Shown: positions 17,951-25,985 of the stretch, piece after piece
Numbering within the stretch: position 1 is the first letter of the stretch
Layout: the number at the start of each line of letters is the position of its first letter
Assembly: GCA_963835495.1 (NCBI GenBank)
Contig: CAWIFQ010000003.1
Coordinates: 1,364,001-1,428,000, forward strand
Length of the DNA stretch: 64,000 bases
Reading direction: 5' to 3'
Source of the DNA: Acaudatibacter sp963835495
GTDB taxonomy: Bacteria > Pseudomonadota > Alphaproteobacteria > Caulobacterales > Caulobacteraceae
Made by a program: the position numbers and the translations under genes
Notes under the pieces: model-generated
Seen by the model: only the letters and a program-made list of their open reading frames with translations
Told to the model about the DNA's origin: nothing
The model's database searches: none

Positions 17951-18487
17951 CTAGTGGTGATGACCACCACCGCCGTCGCCATGTCCGCCGTGGCCACCGC
18001 CACCGCCGTGGAAACCGCCGGCGCCCTGGCCGTGGAACCCACCATCGCGGCCCCCGCCGCCATGGAAGCCTTCGCCGCCGTGGTGGAAGCCATCGCCACC
18101 ATGCCAGCCGCCGCCGCCGTGCCAACCGCCGCCACCGCGCCAGCCACCATCGCCGTGCCAGCCGCCACCGCCGCGCCAATCATGGAAGCCGTGCCCGCGG
18201 CCCCAGCCCCACCAGCCGCCGCCGGGTCCGACCCATTCGTTCCAGCCCCAGGGGCCGCCCCAGCCGAGGCCGCGACGCCAGGGATAGCCGCACCAGTACC
18301 AGCCAGGTCCACGCCAGCCGTCGTAGTACCAGCAGTAGTGACGACCACCCCAGAAGTAGGCGCCATACTGCGCCGGCTGCAGGTAGGAATCGGCGCCGTA
18401 GATCGGCTGCGCCTGTGCGCTTGTGGTGGCCGCGCCGCCTCCCACAAGGGCCGCTGCGGCTACGGCCGCCGCGAGAGTCTTTCGCAT
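17951..18487 (-). CDS. Exported Gly/His/Trp-rich low-complexity protein
   Basis: 178 residues from ATG 18487 with GGAG seven bases upstream. A signal peptide (MRKTLAAAVAAAALVGG, AQA cleavage region) is followed by a Trp/Tyr/Gly segment (HYCWYYDGWRGPGWYWC, two Cys). A long C-terminal half is built from short GGGGWHGG / GGGFHG-like units, ending in a run of His. Such proteins are typically called hypothetical or glycine-rich; the His clusters could bind metal ions, which is inference. The DNA shows imperfect 9-15 bp repeats of CCGCCGTGGAAG type. It is flanked by queA and a cyclophilin gene on the same strand without overlap, so it is probably transcribed alone. Confidence 0.65.
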   Translation of the reverse strand: MRKTLAAAVAAAALVGGGAATTSAQAQPIYGADSYLQPAQYGAYFWGGRHYCWYYDGWRGPGWYWCGYPWRRGLGWGGPWGWNEWVGPGGGWWGWGRGHGFHDWRGGGGWHGDGGWRGGGGWHGGGGWHGGDGFHHGGEGFHGGGGRDGGFHGQGAGGFHGGGGGHGGHGDGGGGHHH

Positions 18488-18563
18488 TGTCTTCTCCGAA
18501 GAACGCTGTCCCACGCATTCACGCGATCAACTAACGCGCCTGAAGCTGACTGGTGGCTGAACG

Positions 18564-19034
18564 TCAGGCCTTCGCGTCGGCGGCGACCCGCATCGAAACA
18601 ATCTTGCCGGGCGCGCGCGGCGGCTCGCCCTTCGGCAGGGCGTCGACGTTCTCCATGCCTTCCGTCACTTCGCCCCAGACGGTGTACTGGTTATCCAGGA
18701 AGGTGGCGTCGTCGAAGCAGATGAAGAACTGGCTGTTGGCTGAGTGCGGATTGCTGGTCCGCGCCATCGAGCACACGCCGCGCACGTGCGGCTGGCGGGA
18801 GAACTCGGACTTGAGGTCCGGCTTGGTCGAACCACCCGAGCCGGTGCCGGTCGGATCGCCGCCCTGGGCCATGAAGCCATCGATCACGCGGTGGAACACC
18901 ACGCCGTCGTAGAAGCCTTCCCGCGCCAGCTGCTTGATCCGCTCGACATGGCCCGGCGCGAGATCGGGACGCAGCCGGATCGTCACCGGACCGCTCTCCA
19001 GCGTCATGATCAGGGTGTTCTCAGCGTCGGACAT
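18564..19034 (-). CDS. Cyclophilin-type peptidyl-prolyl cis-trans isomerase
   Basis: 156 residues, the single-domain bacterial cyclophilin size. Conserved active-site stretches are present: GFYDGVVFHRVIDGFMAQGG (catalytic Arg in FHR), GTGSGG, then SMARTSNPHSANSQFFICF and TVWGEVTEGM. There is no signal peptide, so it is a cytoplasmic PpiB-like enzyme catalysing proline isomerisation. The active-site Trp of human CypA is replaced, as usual in bacteria. It stands alone, divergent from the ArsR operon 130 bp away. Identification is secure; the symbol ppiB would be reasonable but paralogues are common in this group. Confidence 0.95.
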   Translation of the reverse strand: MSDAENTLIMTLESGPVTIRLRPDLAPGHVERIKQLAREGFYDGVVFHRVIDGFMAQGGDPTGTGSGGSTKPDLKSEFSRQPHVRGVCSMARTSNPHSANSQFFICFDDATFLDNQYTVWGEVTEGMENVDALPKGEPPRAPGKIVSMRVAADAKA

Positions 19035-19127
19035 GCAGCCTCCGGTGTTCAGGTTCCGGCGTTCTAACGACGGAAACGCGGTCTGTCTCCCCGAGGTTCA
19101 AGAACACGGGTTGCGCCAGTCTAGATA

Positions 19128-19145
19128 CTTAACGTACATGTTAAG
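19128..19145 (+). promoter_or_regulatory. Palindromic operator upstream of the ArsR-type regulator
   Basis: CTTAAC-N6-GTTAAG, a perfect inverted repeat 21 bases before the TTG start of the ArsR-family gene, inside the only AT-rich stretch of this promoter. The position fits autorepression by an ArsR/SmtB homodimer. The binding itself is inferred. Confidence 0.65.
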
Positions 19146-19165
19146 CGTCAACGAGAGACAACACC

Positions 19166-19513
19166 TTGGACAGCGTCACGGATCGTCGCGCCGGCGACGA
19201 TCCCCTCAGTCAGACCCTATCCGCCCTCGCCCACCCGGTGCGGCGCGAGCTGCTGGACATCGTGCGCGACGGCCCGACCCGCGTGACCGAACTGGCCGCC
19301 CGGTTCGAGATCTCCCTGCCGGCCGTGTCGCGGCATGTGCGCGTGCTGGGGGACGCTGGGCTGGTCGAGCGCCGGATCGTCGGACGCGATCACTTCATCG
19401 GCCCCAGCCGCGCCGGCCTCGACGACGTCGCCGACTGGGTCGAGCGCCGCTCCGGCGAATGGCGCGAGCGGTTGCAGGCGCTCAAGGCGCTGTTGGAGCG
19501 CCACGATGGCTGA
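19166..19513 (+). CDS. ArsR/SmtB-family winged-helix transcriptional regulator
   Basis: 115 residues. The winged helix spans about residues 15-90, with ALAHPVRRELLDIVRDGP, recognition-helix region RFEISLPAVSRHVRVLGDAGL and wing VERRIVGRDHFIG. No Cys metal site is visible, so it is of the ArsR type that pairs with SRPBCC proteins rather than a metal sensor. The start is TTG 19166: the frame upstream meets a stop eight codons before with no ATG or GTG, and a weak GAGA lies ahead. It overlaps the next gene by 8 bp and is first in a three-gene operon. An inverted-repeat operator sits just upstream. Confidence 0.92.
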   Translation: MDSVTDRRAGDDPLSQTLSALAHPVRRELLDIVRDGPTRVTELAARFEISLPAVSRHVRVLGDAGLVERRIVGRDHFIGPSRAGLDDVADWVERRSGEWRERLQALKALLERHDG

Positions 19514-19955
19514 GCGCCCGCTTTACAAGGCGCACGCCAGCATCGAGATCGCCGCATCGCCGGAGGCGGTGTTCGACGCCTGGCTCGACCCCGCCATCGC
19601 CGCTCAATTCTTCGCCGCCGGCGAGACTTCAGTGGTCGAACTGGAGATGGACCCGCGCGAAGGCGGCGTCTTTCGTCTCGCGATGCAGGGACCAGCCGCG
19701 CGCTTCGAGCACGAGGGGCGCTACGTGCTGATAGACCGGCCGCGCCGCCTGATCTTTACCTGGATCTCCGACGGCACCGACCACCGCCTGTCCCTGGTCA
19801 CCGTAACCTTCACCCCGATCGCCACCGGCGTCCGCGTCCAGGTGGAGCATGAAGGCCTGCCGGACGCCGAGCGCGCCGGACGTCACCAACATGGCTGGGG
19901 CACGATCGTCGCGAAACTCGCCGCCCTGAAATCCCTGGGAGCCGCCGCACCATGA
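19506..19955 (+). CDS. SRPBCC (AHSA1-like) domain protein
   Basis: 149 residues from ATG 19506, overlapping the ArsR stop. The START/SRPBCC fold pattern is clear: IEIAASPEAVFDAWLDPAIA, a central GGVFRLAMQGPAARFEHEG, and a C-terminal helix GWGTIVAKLAAL. These proteins form a hydrophobic ligand pocket; AHSA1-like members in ArsR operons are widespread but mostly uncharacterised. The stop overlaps the next start (ATGA), so this is the middle gene of the translationally coupled ArsR-SRPBCC-DUF899 operon. A ligand or enzymatic role cannot be stated. Confidence 0.9.
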   Translation: MAERPLYKAHASIEIAASPEAVFDAWLDPAIAAQFFAAGETSVVELEMDPREGGVFRLAMQGPAARFEHEGRYVLIDRPRRLIFTWISDGTDHRLSLVTVTFTPIATGVRVQVEHEGLPDAERAGRHQHGWGTIVAKLAALKSLGAAAP

Positions 19956-20635
19956 ATGACGTCGCCAAGAGCCTGCACGACAAGCGTTTCCCCGGCGAGG
20001 ACGCCGCCTATCGCAGGGCGCGCGACGAGCTGCTGCTGGCCGAACTGGAGCTGCGCCGGCACGACGAGCGGGTCGCGGCGCTGCGCCGGGCGCTGCCGCC
20101 CGGCGGACTGGCGCAGGACTATGTGTTCGAGGAGGGCGAAGACGGGCGCGCGGTGAAGCTCTCGGAACTGTTCGGCGATAAGCCGTCCCTGCTGCTCTAC
20201 AGCTACATGTACGGCCCGAACATGGAGTGGCCCTGCCCGTCCTGCTCGTCGATGCTGGACGGCCTGGATGGCCAGGCCCCGCACATAACCCAGCGCGTCG
20301 CCCTGGCCGTGGTCGCCCGCTCGCCGATCGCGCGGGTCCGGGCCGCCGGCGCCGAGCGCGGCTGGCGCAACCTTCGCCTGATCTCCTCGGCGAACAACAG
20401 CTACCACCGCGACTACCACAGCGAGACCGCGGACGGCTCGCAGCGGCCGATCATGAACGTCTTCTCGCGGCGCGGCGGCGAACTGCGGCACGTCTGGGCC
20501 AGCGAACTGGCGTTCGCGCCGACGGATCCGGGCCAGAATCCGCGCCACATCGATCAGATCTGGCCGCTCTGGAACGCCCTCGACTATACCCCGGAAGGCC
20601 GCGGCGACTTCAATCCGAAGCTCAGCTACGCCTGA
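19952..20635 (+). CDS. DUF899 thioredoxin-like family protein
   Basis: 227 residues. The DUF899 pattern includes an N-terminal helical RARDELLLAELELRRHDERV and the PPGG-(x)-DYVFEEGEDG stretch. A thioredoxin-like strand-loop PSLLLYSYMYGPNMEWPCPSC carries the CPSC motif in the position of the thioredoxin CxxC. The C-terminus has DQIWPLWNALDYTPEGRGD. Members are predicted redox or dithiol-disulfide oxidoreductase-like proteins without an established reaction. It is the last gene of the ArsR-SRPBCC-DUF899 operon, overlapping the SRPBCC stop by 4 bp. Expression is probably governed by the operator at 19128-19145. Confidence 0.9.
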   Translation: MNDVAKSLHDKRFPGEDAAYRRARDELLLAELELRRHDERVAALRRALPPGGLAQDYVFEEGEDGRAVKLSELFGDKPSLLLYSYMYGPNMEWPCPSCSSMLDGLDGQAPHITQRVALAVVARSPIARVRAAGAERGWRNLRLISSANNSYHRDYHSETADGSQRPIMNVFSRRGGELRHVWASELAFAPTDPGQNPRHIDQIWPLWNALDYTPEGRGDFNPKLSYA

Positions 20636-20638
20636 GCG

Positions 20639-21412
20639 CTAGTTCGCCAGCGCCACGCCACCGTCCACCGCGATGGTCTCGCCGACCACATAGTCGCCGG
20701 CGCGGGAGGCCAGATAGATCGCCGCCCCCGCCATGTCCTCGTCGCGGCCGATGCGGCGCATCGGGATCCGCTTGGCGACCTCGTCGCCGCGGTCGCGCGC
20801 GTCGCGGTTCATCTGCGAGGCGAAGGCGCCTGGGGCGATGCCGCTGACCACGATCCAGTCTTTCGCCAGCCGCGCCGCCATGCGCCGGGTCAGGTAGATC
20901 AGGCCCGATTTGGAGGCGTGGTACGAGTAGGTCTCCTGCGGATTGAGGCGGATGCCGTCGATCGAGGCGATCATGATCACCTTGGCCGGCCGGTCCTGCG
21001 AAGCGCCCGCCTTGAGCTTGCCGTGCAGGGCCTGGGTCAGGAAGAACGGCGACTTCAGGTTCAGGTCGAGCACCTTGTCCCAGCCGCTCTCGGGAAACTC
21101 GTCGAAGTCGGCCCCCCAGGCGGCGCCGGCGTTGTTGACCAGGATGTCGAGCGACGGCTCCAGCTCTCCGATCCGCGCCGCCAGCGCCTGACAGCCCGCC
21201 ACGGTCGAAATGTCCTGCGGCAGCGAAATGCAGGTCCCGCCGCCCTTGGAGAGTTCCTCGGCGGTGGCGTCGCAATCGGCGGCCTTGCGCGAGGAGATGT
21301 AGACCTTCGCGCCCTGCTCGATGAAGCCGGCGGCGATCATCCTGCCGATCCCGCGCGAGCCGCCGGTGACCAGCGCCGTGCGGCCTTCGAGTGAAAACAG
21401 GTCCATCGCCAT
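20639..21412 (-). CDS. SDR-family NAD(P)-dependent oxidoreductase
   Basis: 257 residues of the classical short-chain dehydrogenase fold. The cofactor motif TGGSRGIG lies at about 17-24, NNAGAAWG near 92, and the active-site Ser region is ASIDGIRL. The catalytic Tyr/Lys pair is in YSYHASKSG, and the C-terminus has VVGETIAVDGG. The sequence after TGG (SRKAAD region) suggests NADP preference, by analogy. It resembles gluconate 5-dehydrogenase/3-ketoacyl reductase-like SDRs, but the substrate is open. It converges with the DUF899 gene (3-bp gap) and is divergent from the XRE-cupin gene 165 bp away. Confidence 0.92.
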   Translation of the reverse strand: MAMDLFSLEGRTALVTGGSRGIGRMIAAGFIEQGAKVYISSRKAADCDATAEELSKGGGTCISLPQDISTVAGCQALAARIGELEPSLDILVNNAGAAWGADFDEFPESGWDKVLDLNLKSPFFLTQALHGKLKAGASQDRPAKVIMIASIDGIRLNPQETYSYHASKSGLIYLTRRMAARLAKDWIVVSGIAPGAFASQMNRDARDRGDEVAKRIPMRRIGRDEDMAGAAIYLASRAGDYVVGETIAVDGGVALAN

Positions 21413-21577
21413 CGTCGCATCCCTTCGTGGTTGGCGAAGCAGTGGCGTGGCGACCGGCGCCGGTCAAGCTGACCACCCGGCGGCCCCGGTCCCGGCGTAC
21501 TTGACTTGATCGCCAGATCGGCGCTCTGGCCCGCCCGCGAAACAGCGTGTCCGCTTTCATGACGGAAGGTCAATTCG

Positions 21578-22144
21578 ATGGACGAAGGTCAGGCCCCGGG
21601 CGTCAACCTCGCCCGCAACCTCACCCAGCTGCGCCACAGCCGCGGGCTGACCCAGGACGCGCTGGCCAAGGCCGCCGGCCTGCCACGCTCGACCATCGCC
21701 AACCTGGAGAGCGGCGAAGGCAACCCGTCACTGGCCGTGTTGGTGAAGGTGTCCACCGCGCTCGGCGCGCCGGTCGACGAGCTGCTGTCGGCGCCGCGCG
21801 CCCGGGTGCGGCAGTGGAAGACGGCGGAGGTGGCCGAGCAGCGCGTCGGTCACGGCGTCTTCATCAGGCCCCTCGTCCCCGAACCGGCGCCGGACGAGAC
21901 CATGACCATCATGCGCTTCAGCCCCGGCGGGGCCATGCGTGGCACGCCGCATCTGCCCGGTAGCCGCGAGTACTTCACCTGCCTGGATGGCCAGGTTTCG
22001 CTCGGCGTCGCGGGCGAGCGGTTCGTGCTGGAAGCGGGCGACGTGCTGGCCTTTCCCGGCAGCCTGCCGCACGCCTATCAGAACCTGGATGCGCGCGCCG
22101 GCGCCCGGGGCGTCTCGGTGGTGATCTTCGCGAAGGCTGGCTAG
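21578..22144 (+). CDS. XRE-family regulator with C-terminal cupin domain
   Basis: 188 residues. The N-terminal HTH_3 domain (about 10-70) reads LTQLRHSRGLTQDALAKAAG then STIANLESGEGNPSLAVLVK. A cupin barrel (about 105-185) has SREYFTCLDGQVSLGVAGER and LEAGDVLAFPGSLPHAYQN, with a possible metal-binding His near the end. Such XRE-cupin proteins sense a small ligand or control metabolic genes, often a divergent neighbour. Candidate targets here are the SDR gene (divergent, 165 bp) or its own promoter. It overlaps the Kdo-hydroxylase-like gene tail to tail by 4 bp. Confidence 0.92.
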   Translation: MDEGQAPGVNLARNLTQLRHSRGLTQDALAKAAGLPRSTIANLESGEGNPSLAVLVKVSTALGAPVDELLSAPRARVRQWKTAEVAEQRVGHGVFIRPLVPEPAPDETMTIMRFSPGGAMRGTPHLPGSREYFTCLDGQVSLGVAGERFVLEAGDVLAFPGSLPHAYQNLDARAGARGVSVVIFAKAG

Positions 22145-23130
22145 ACCAGCGCCGCGCCCCAGAGGCGCTCGAGGATGCGCAGCGGCGATGAGGCGGGCTC
22201 GGCCAGCGCCTCGACCGGTACGTAAAAGGTCTGCTCCAGCGCGCACTGCCCGCTGACCGCCGCGTGCGGGGTCTGGTCGGTGAAGGCCAGCCAGGTGGCG
22301 CCGCCGGGGAACGAGACGTAGCGGCGCGGCGCGGTCGCCTGATAGCCGCGGTCGCGCTTGGCCGCGTCGTGCATGCCCAGCATGATCTGGTCGTAGTCGG
22401 TGCGCCGGCACTTGGTCAGCGACAGGCTCTCCAGCAGCGCCGCTTCGCCCGGCAGCAGCCGGCGGGCGCGGTGGCGGAAGCGCTCGGCGAAGCCCTCGAA
22501 CCCGCCATCGGCGATCGCCCACTCGCGATCCGCGCCGGATGGATCGACGTTGTTGAAAACGCGCAGGATGCGTCGCCCGGACACCGGTTGCGACGTGAAG
22601 GCGTCCAGGTGCAGGCTGCGGTCGTCCTTGCGGCGGCTGAGCGGCGGCTCGTCCTGCACCGAGCGGCGGCGCAGGCTTGTGCGGCCCACTTCGAGCTCAG
22701 CCAGATAGGGCGGGAAGAACTCGGCGATCAGATCGCGCGACCAGCCGGCGTACCGCGCCATGATCCCTCTGAGGCCGCTGACGACGTCTTCCGCGCCGAT
22801 CACGCCGTCGATCTCGCGGGTGTTCGGGTTGTAGCTAGAGTTCTTCGAGCGGCCGTCGCTCCAGTGCCGCTCGATCAGCTCCAGCTCGTCAGCGGTCAGA
22901 CGGAAGGGCTCGGTGTCTATGATCAGGACGCCGTCGCGCTCCAGCAGCTCGCGCAGATCCCCGCCCTCCGGTTTGCCGGCGACGGCGACAACGCCCGCCG
23001 CTTCGAAGCCCCGCTGTTCTCCGGTCACGGACGAAGGTGCGTCCGGGCCGTTGTCGCGAGCAGCGCGCAGCGCCGTGTGACCCATCGCCAAACTGCCCAT
23101 TCCTCTAGCGCCGCCCCCTCGCAGGATCAC
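22141..23130 (-). CDS. Kdo hydroxylase (KdoO)-like Fe(II)/2-oxoglutarate dioxygenase
   Basis: 329 residues from GTG 23130; ATGs at 23100 and 23085 are also plausible because the first 55 residues look non-conserved. The body matches the Kdo 3-hydroxylase family: LLERDGVLIIDTEPFRLTAD, KNSSYNPNTREIDG, LIAEFFPPYLAELEV, and an HxD metal motif in SLHLDAFTSQPVSGRRILRV followed by FNNVDPSG. A distal region (FPGGATWLAFTDQTPHAAVSG) supplies the second His. KdoO hydroxylates the Kdo sugar of lipopolysaccharide in Burkholderia and Yersinia. Here the substrate is inferred from the family only. No LPS genes lie next to it. Confidence 0.78.
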   Translation of the reverse strand: MILRGGGARGMGSLAMGHTALRAARDNGPDAPSSVTGEQRGFEAAGVVAVAGKPEGGDLRELLERDGVLIIDTEPFRLTADELELIERHWSDGRSKNSSYNPNTREIDGVIGAEDVVSGLRGIMARYAGWSRDLIAEFFPPYLAELEVGRTSLRRRSVQDEPPLSRRKDDRSLHLDAFTSQPVSGRRILRVFNNVDPSGADREWAIADGGFEGFAERFRHRARRLLPGEAALLESLSLTKCRRTDYDQIMLGMHDAAKRDRGYQATAPRRYVSFPGGATWLAFTDQTPHAAVSGQCALEQTFYVPVEALAEPASSPLRILERLWGAALV

Positions 23131-23294
23131 GCCTAGGCCGTCCAGTCATGCCAAGCGTCGGCATAATTAAGGCGACCCGAGCCAACACGCCAGCGCCGGA
23201 ACGCGCGACGCCTTCGTCTCCCAGGGTTTGGTTATAGAAGAAATTCTTTCGATCAGATTTCATGCGGCGCCTGACGATTCCCGCTTCTGTTGGG
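23131..23294. other. Intergenic region between GH3 gene end and Kdo-hydroxylase-like start
   Basis: About 160 bases containing an AT-richer core (GGTTATAGAAGAAATTC around 23227). It must carry the promoter for the leftward Kdo-hydroxylase-like gene. I see no gene here. Confidence 0.4.
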
Positions 23295-25835
23295 TCAGTC
23301 GGCGGCCTCGAGCCTCACGGTCGCCTGCAACTCGATATCCGCAGCAGAGCCGCCGATCAGGAGATCGTAGGCGCCGGGCTCGGCAATCCACTTGCCTGAG
23401 GACGGCTGGTAAAAGGCAAAAGCCCGGGCGTCGAGGTCCATTCGCACGATTTTCTGCTCCAGTGGCTCCAGCGCAACCTTGCAGAAGCCTTTGAGTTCCT
23501 TGACAGGTCTCTCAACTGACGGACCGCGCGGTCGAATATACAACTGCGCCGTCTCCTTGCCTGTCCGTTCGCCGACATTCCGCAATGAAAAGCTGACCGA
23601 CACCGATTCGCCAACCCGGGCCGATTCGGGCGCCTGCAAGTCGGCGTACTTGAACCGGGTGTAGGTCAGGCCGAATCCGAACGGAAACAGCGGCGGCTCG
23701 TTGCCGGAATCGAAGTGGCGGTAGCCGACCCGCAGGCCCTCGCCATAGGTCACCGTATCGCCCCCAGGGTAGAATCGCTGGGCCGGGCTGTCCTCCAGCG
23801 CCGCGGGGAACGTCACCGGCAGCCGGCCTGAGGGCTCTGCTTCGCCCAGGATGATTCGCGCCACCGCGTCTGGCCCGGCCTCCCCGCCCATCCAGGCTTC
23901 GATCAGCGCCGGGGCGTGATCGACCCAGGGCAGCACGTAGGGCGCGCCGTTGCTGAGCACGACGACTGTGCGCGGGTTGGCCGCCAGCACCGCCTCGACC
24001 AGCGCGTTCTGGTCGCCTGGCAGGTCGAGGTCTCCGCGGTCGTAGCCTTCGCCCTCGCTGATCGAGGCCGAGCCGATCACCACGATGGCGGCGTCGCAGG
24101 AGGAAGCCAACTCGGCCGCCTCGGCGATCGAGCCGCGCGGCGGGCGGACGCCCAGGCTCACGTACTCCCACGCCAGCCCCTCGGCGCCGCCGCCCACCTC
24201 GGCCTGCTCGTCGCGGCTTGCAAAGGCGCGGACGTACTCGACCCGGATCGGATAGCCGCGGCCGGCGGCCAGCTCCAGCGCCGCGCCCTTGCGCGCCACC
24301 AGGCGTCCGCCGACATCCAGCTTGTCCGGCTGGCCCGGGGTCCGCTCGTCGATCAGCGGCGCGTCGTCCAGCCACATCCGCATCTCGCCAGGGCCGCGCA
24401 GCGAAAACTCGTGACGGCCGTCGCGCTCGGGCCAGAACCAGCCGCTCCAGCGGAAGGCGCCATAGGCCGCCGGCTGCCCCGCGCCCATGTTGTGGCTGAC
24501 CAGCTTGCCCAGCGCCCGCTCCTGCCGCGACGTAGTCGGTTCGCCGTCGCAGCCCCGGCCGGCGAAATACTCGCACAGCACCCCGGCCTGGCCGCGCCCC
24601 TCGTCGGGGCTGAACATCGCCGGCCGCGCGGCGGGCGGAACCGGTTCGTTGTCGCCGCCGTCGCGCGTGCAGCACCTCGGCGCGGCCGGCCAGGCGGTCG
24701 GTGATGGCCGACAGGATCGAGACGCGGCGATCGGTGCGCACCTGCGACGAGCCGCCGCCCTGGATGCGCCGGGCCGCCGCGTTCGGCCCCACCACCGCCA
24801 CGCCGCTTCAGCGTGGCCGGCTCCAGCGGCAGCAGATCCGCGTCGTTCTTCAGCAGCACCACCGCTTCAACGGCCGCGTCCTCGGCGATCCGTCGGTGCC
24901 GCGCGGTGCGCAGTTCGCCGATCGGCGGCGGACCGCCGTCAAGGGCCCCGGTGCGCACGATCAGACGGCACATCCGCAGCGCCGCGTCCTCGATCTGCGC
25001 GGTCGGGAACCTCGCCCGCCTTCACCGCCGCCAGTAGCTTGTCGCCGAACCAGAGCGCCGGCCCCGGCATCTCCAGGTCGGTGCCGCCGTTGGCCGCCGC
25101 CGCGGTGGCGTGAACAGCGCCCCAGTCGGAGACCACCACGCCGTCGTAGCCCCACTCGCCCTTCAGGATGTCGATCAGCAGCTTGCGGCTCTCGGTGGCG
25201 TAGACGCCGTCGACCCGGTTGTACGAGGCCATCACCGTCCAGGGGTTGGCGGTCTTCACCACATGCTCGAAGGCCGAGAGATAGAGTTCGCGCAGCGTGC
25301 GCTCGTCCATCTCGACGCTGACCGTCATGCGGCCTTCTTCCTGGTTGTTGGCCGCATAGTGCTTCAGCGAGGCGCCGACGCCTTCGCCCTGCAGGCCCTC
25401 GACGTAGGCCGCGCCGAGGCGGCCGGCGAGGAACGGGTCCTCGGAGTAGGTCTCGAAGTTCCGCCCCCATAGCGGCGTGCGCATGATGTTGATCGTCGGC
25501 GCCAGCACGACGCGCGATCCCAGCGCCAGCGCCTCGCGCCCGATCGCCGCGCCGACCTCGCGGGCCAGGTCGACGTTCCAGGTCGAGGCCAGCGCCACGC
25601 CGACCGGAAACACCGTCGCCGGCTCGCCCTCGTTGGAGCGCACGCCGGTCGGGCCATCGGTGACGTTGACCCGGGGCACGCCCAGCCGCTCGACGCCTTC
25701 CAGCGTGAACGCCGCCGCGCCCGCCATCAGGGCGACCTTCTCTTCCAGCGTCAGGCGCGAGGCCAGATCCGCGGCGCGCGCCTCCACCGGGCGACGGACG
25801 TCCAGATAGGGCGGCTTATCGGTGCTCGTGGCCAT
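23295..25835 (-). pseudogene. GH3 beta-glucosidase with PA14 insert, broken by three frameshifts
   Basis: Start ATG 25835 (MATSTDKPPYLDVRRPVE). The GH3 N-domain follows, with NVTDGPTGVRSNEG, KHYAANNQEEGRMTVS and the nucleophile motif VVVSDWGAVH. The GH3 C-domain begins AVEAVVLLKNDADLLPL and VAVVGPNAAARRIQGGGSSQV. A PA14 insert (CEYFAGRGCDG, then WSGWFWPERDGRHEFSLRG) and a C-terminal fibronectin-like domain (VSFSLRNVGERTGKETAQL) complete it. The gene would hydrolyse terminal beta-linked glucose. Reading it needs three one-base corrections, near 25005-25007, 24803-24804 and 24661-24667, each an apparent extra base. All domains are otherwise well conserved, so sequence error is at least as likely as true decay. 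Confidence 0.85.
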
Positions 25836-25985
25836 GGGCCTTGCTCCCGCAGATCGCCGATCCAACCGCTAAATTGGGACAATTGAGCGCGCTACGCCAG
25901 CTTTGCCGCGCGCGACGGTTCGCCAATTCCACGCCGGCGGCGATGATGGTAGTTAGGCGGCGGTCCCGAGGGGACGGAGTTTGCG

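Noticed and set aside
17951..18250. CRISPR-like or satellite repeat array
   Set aside because: The repeats are short, imperfect and coding (Gly-His units); no unique spacers of constant length.
23295..25835. Genuine GH3 pseudogene or programmed frameshifts
   Set aside because: Three one-base insertions with fully conserved flanking domains and no slippery pattern; the same insertion type occurs in pstA and pstS, so sequence error is the simpler reading.
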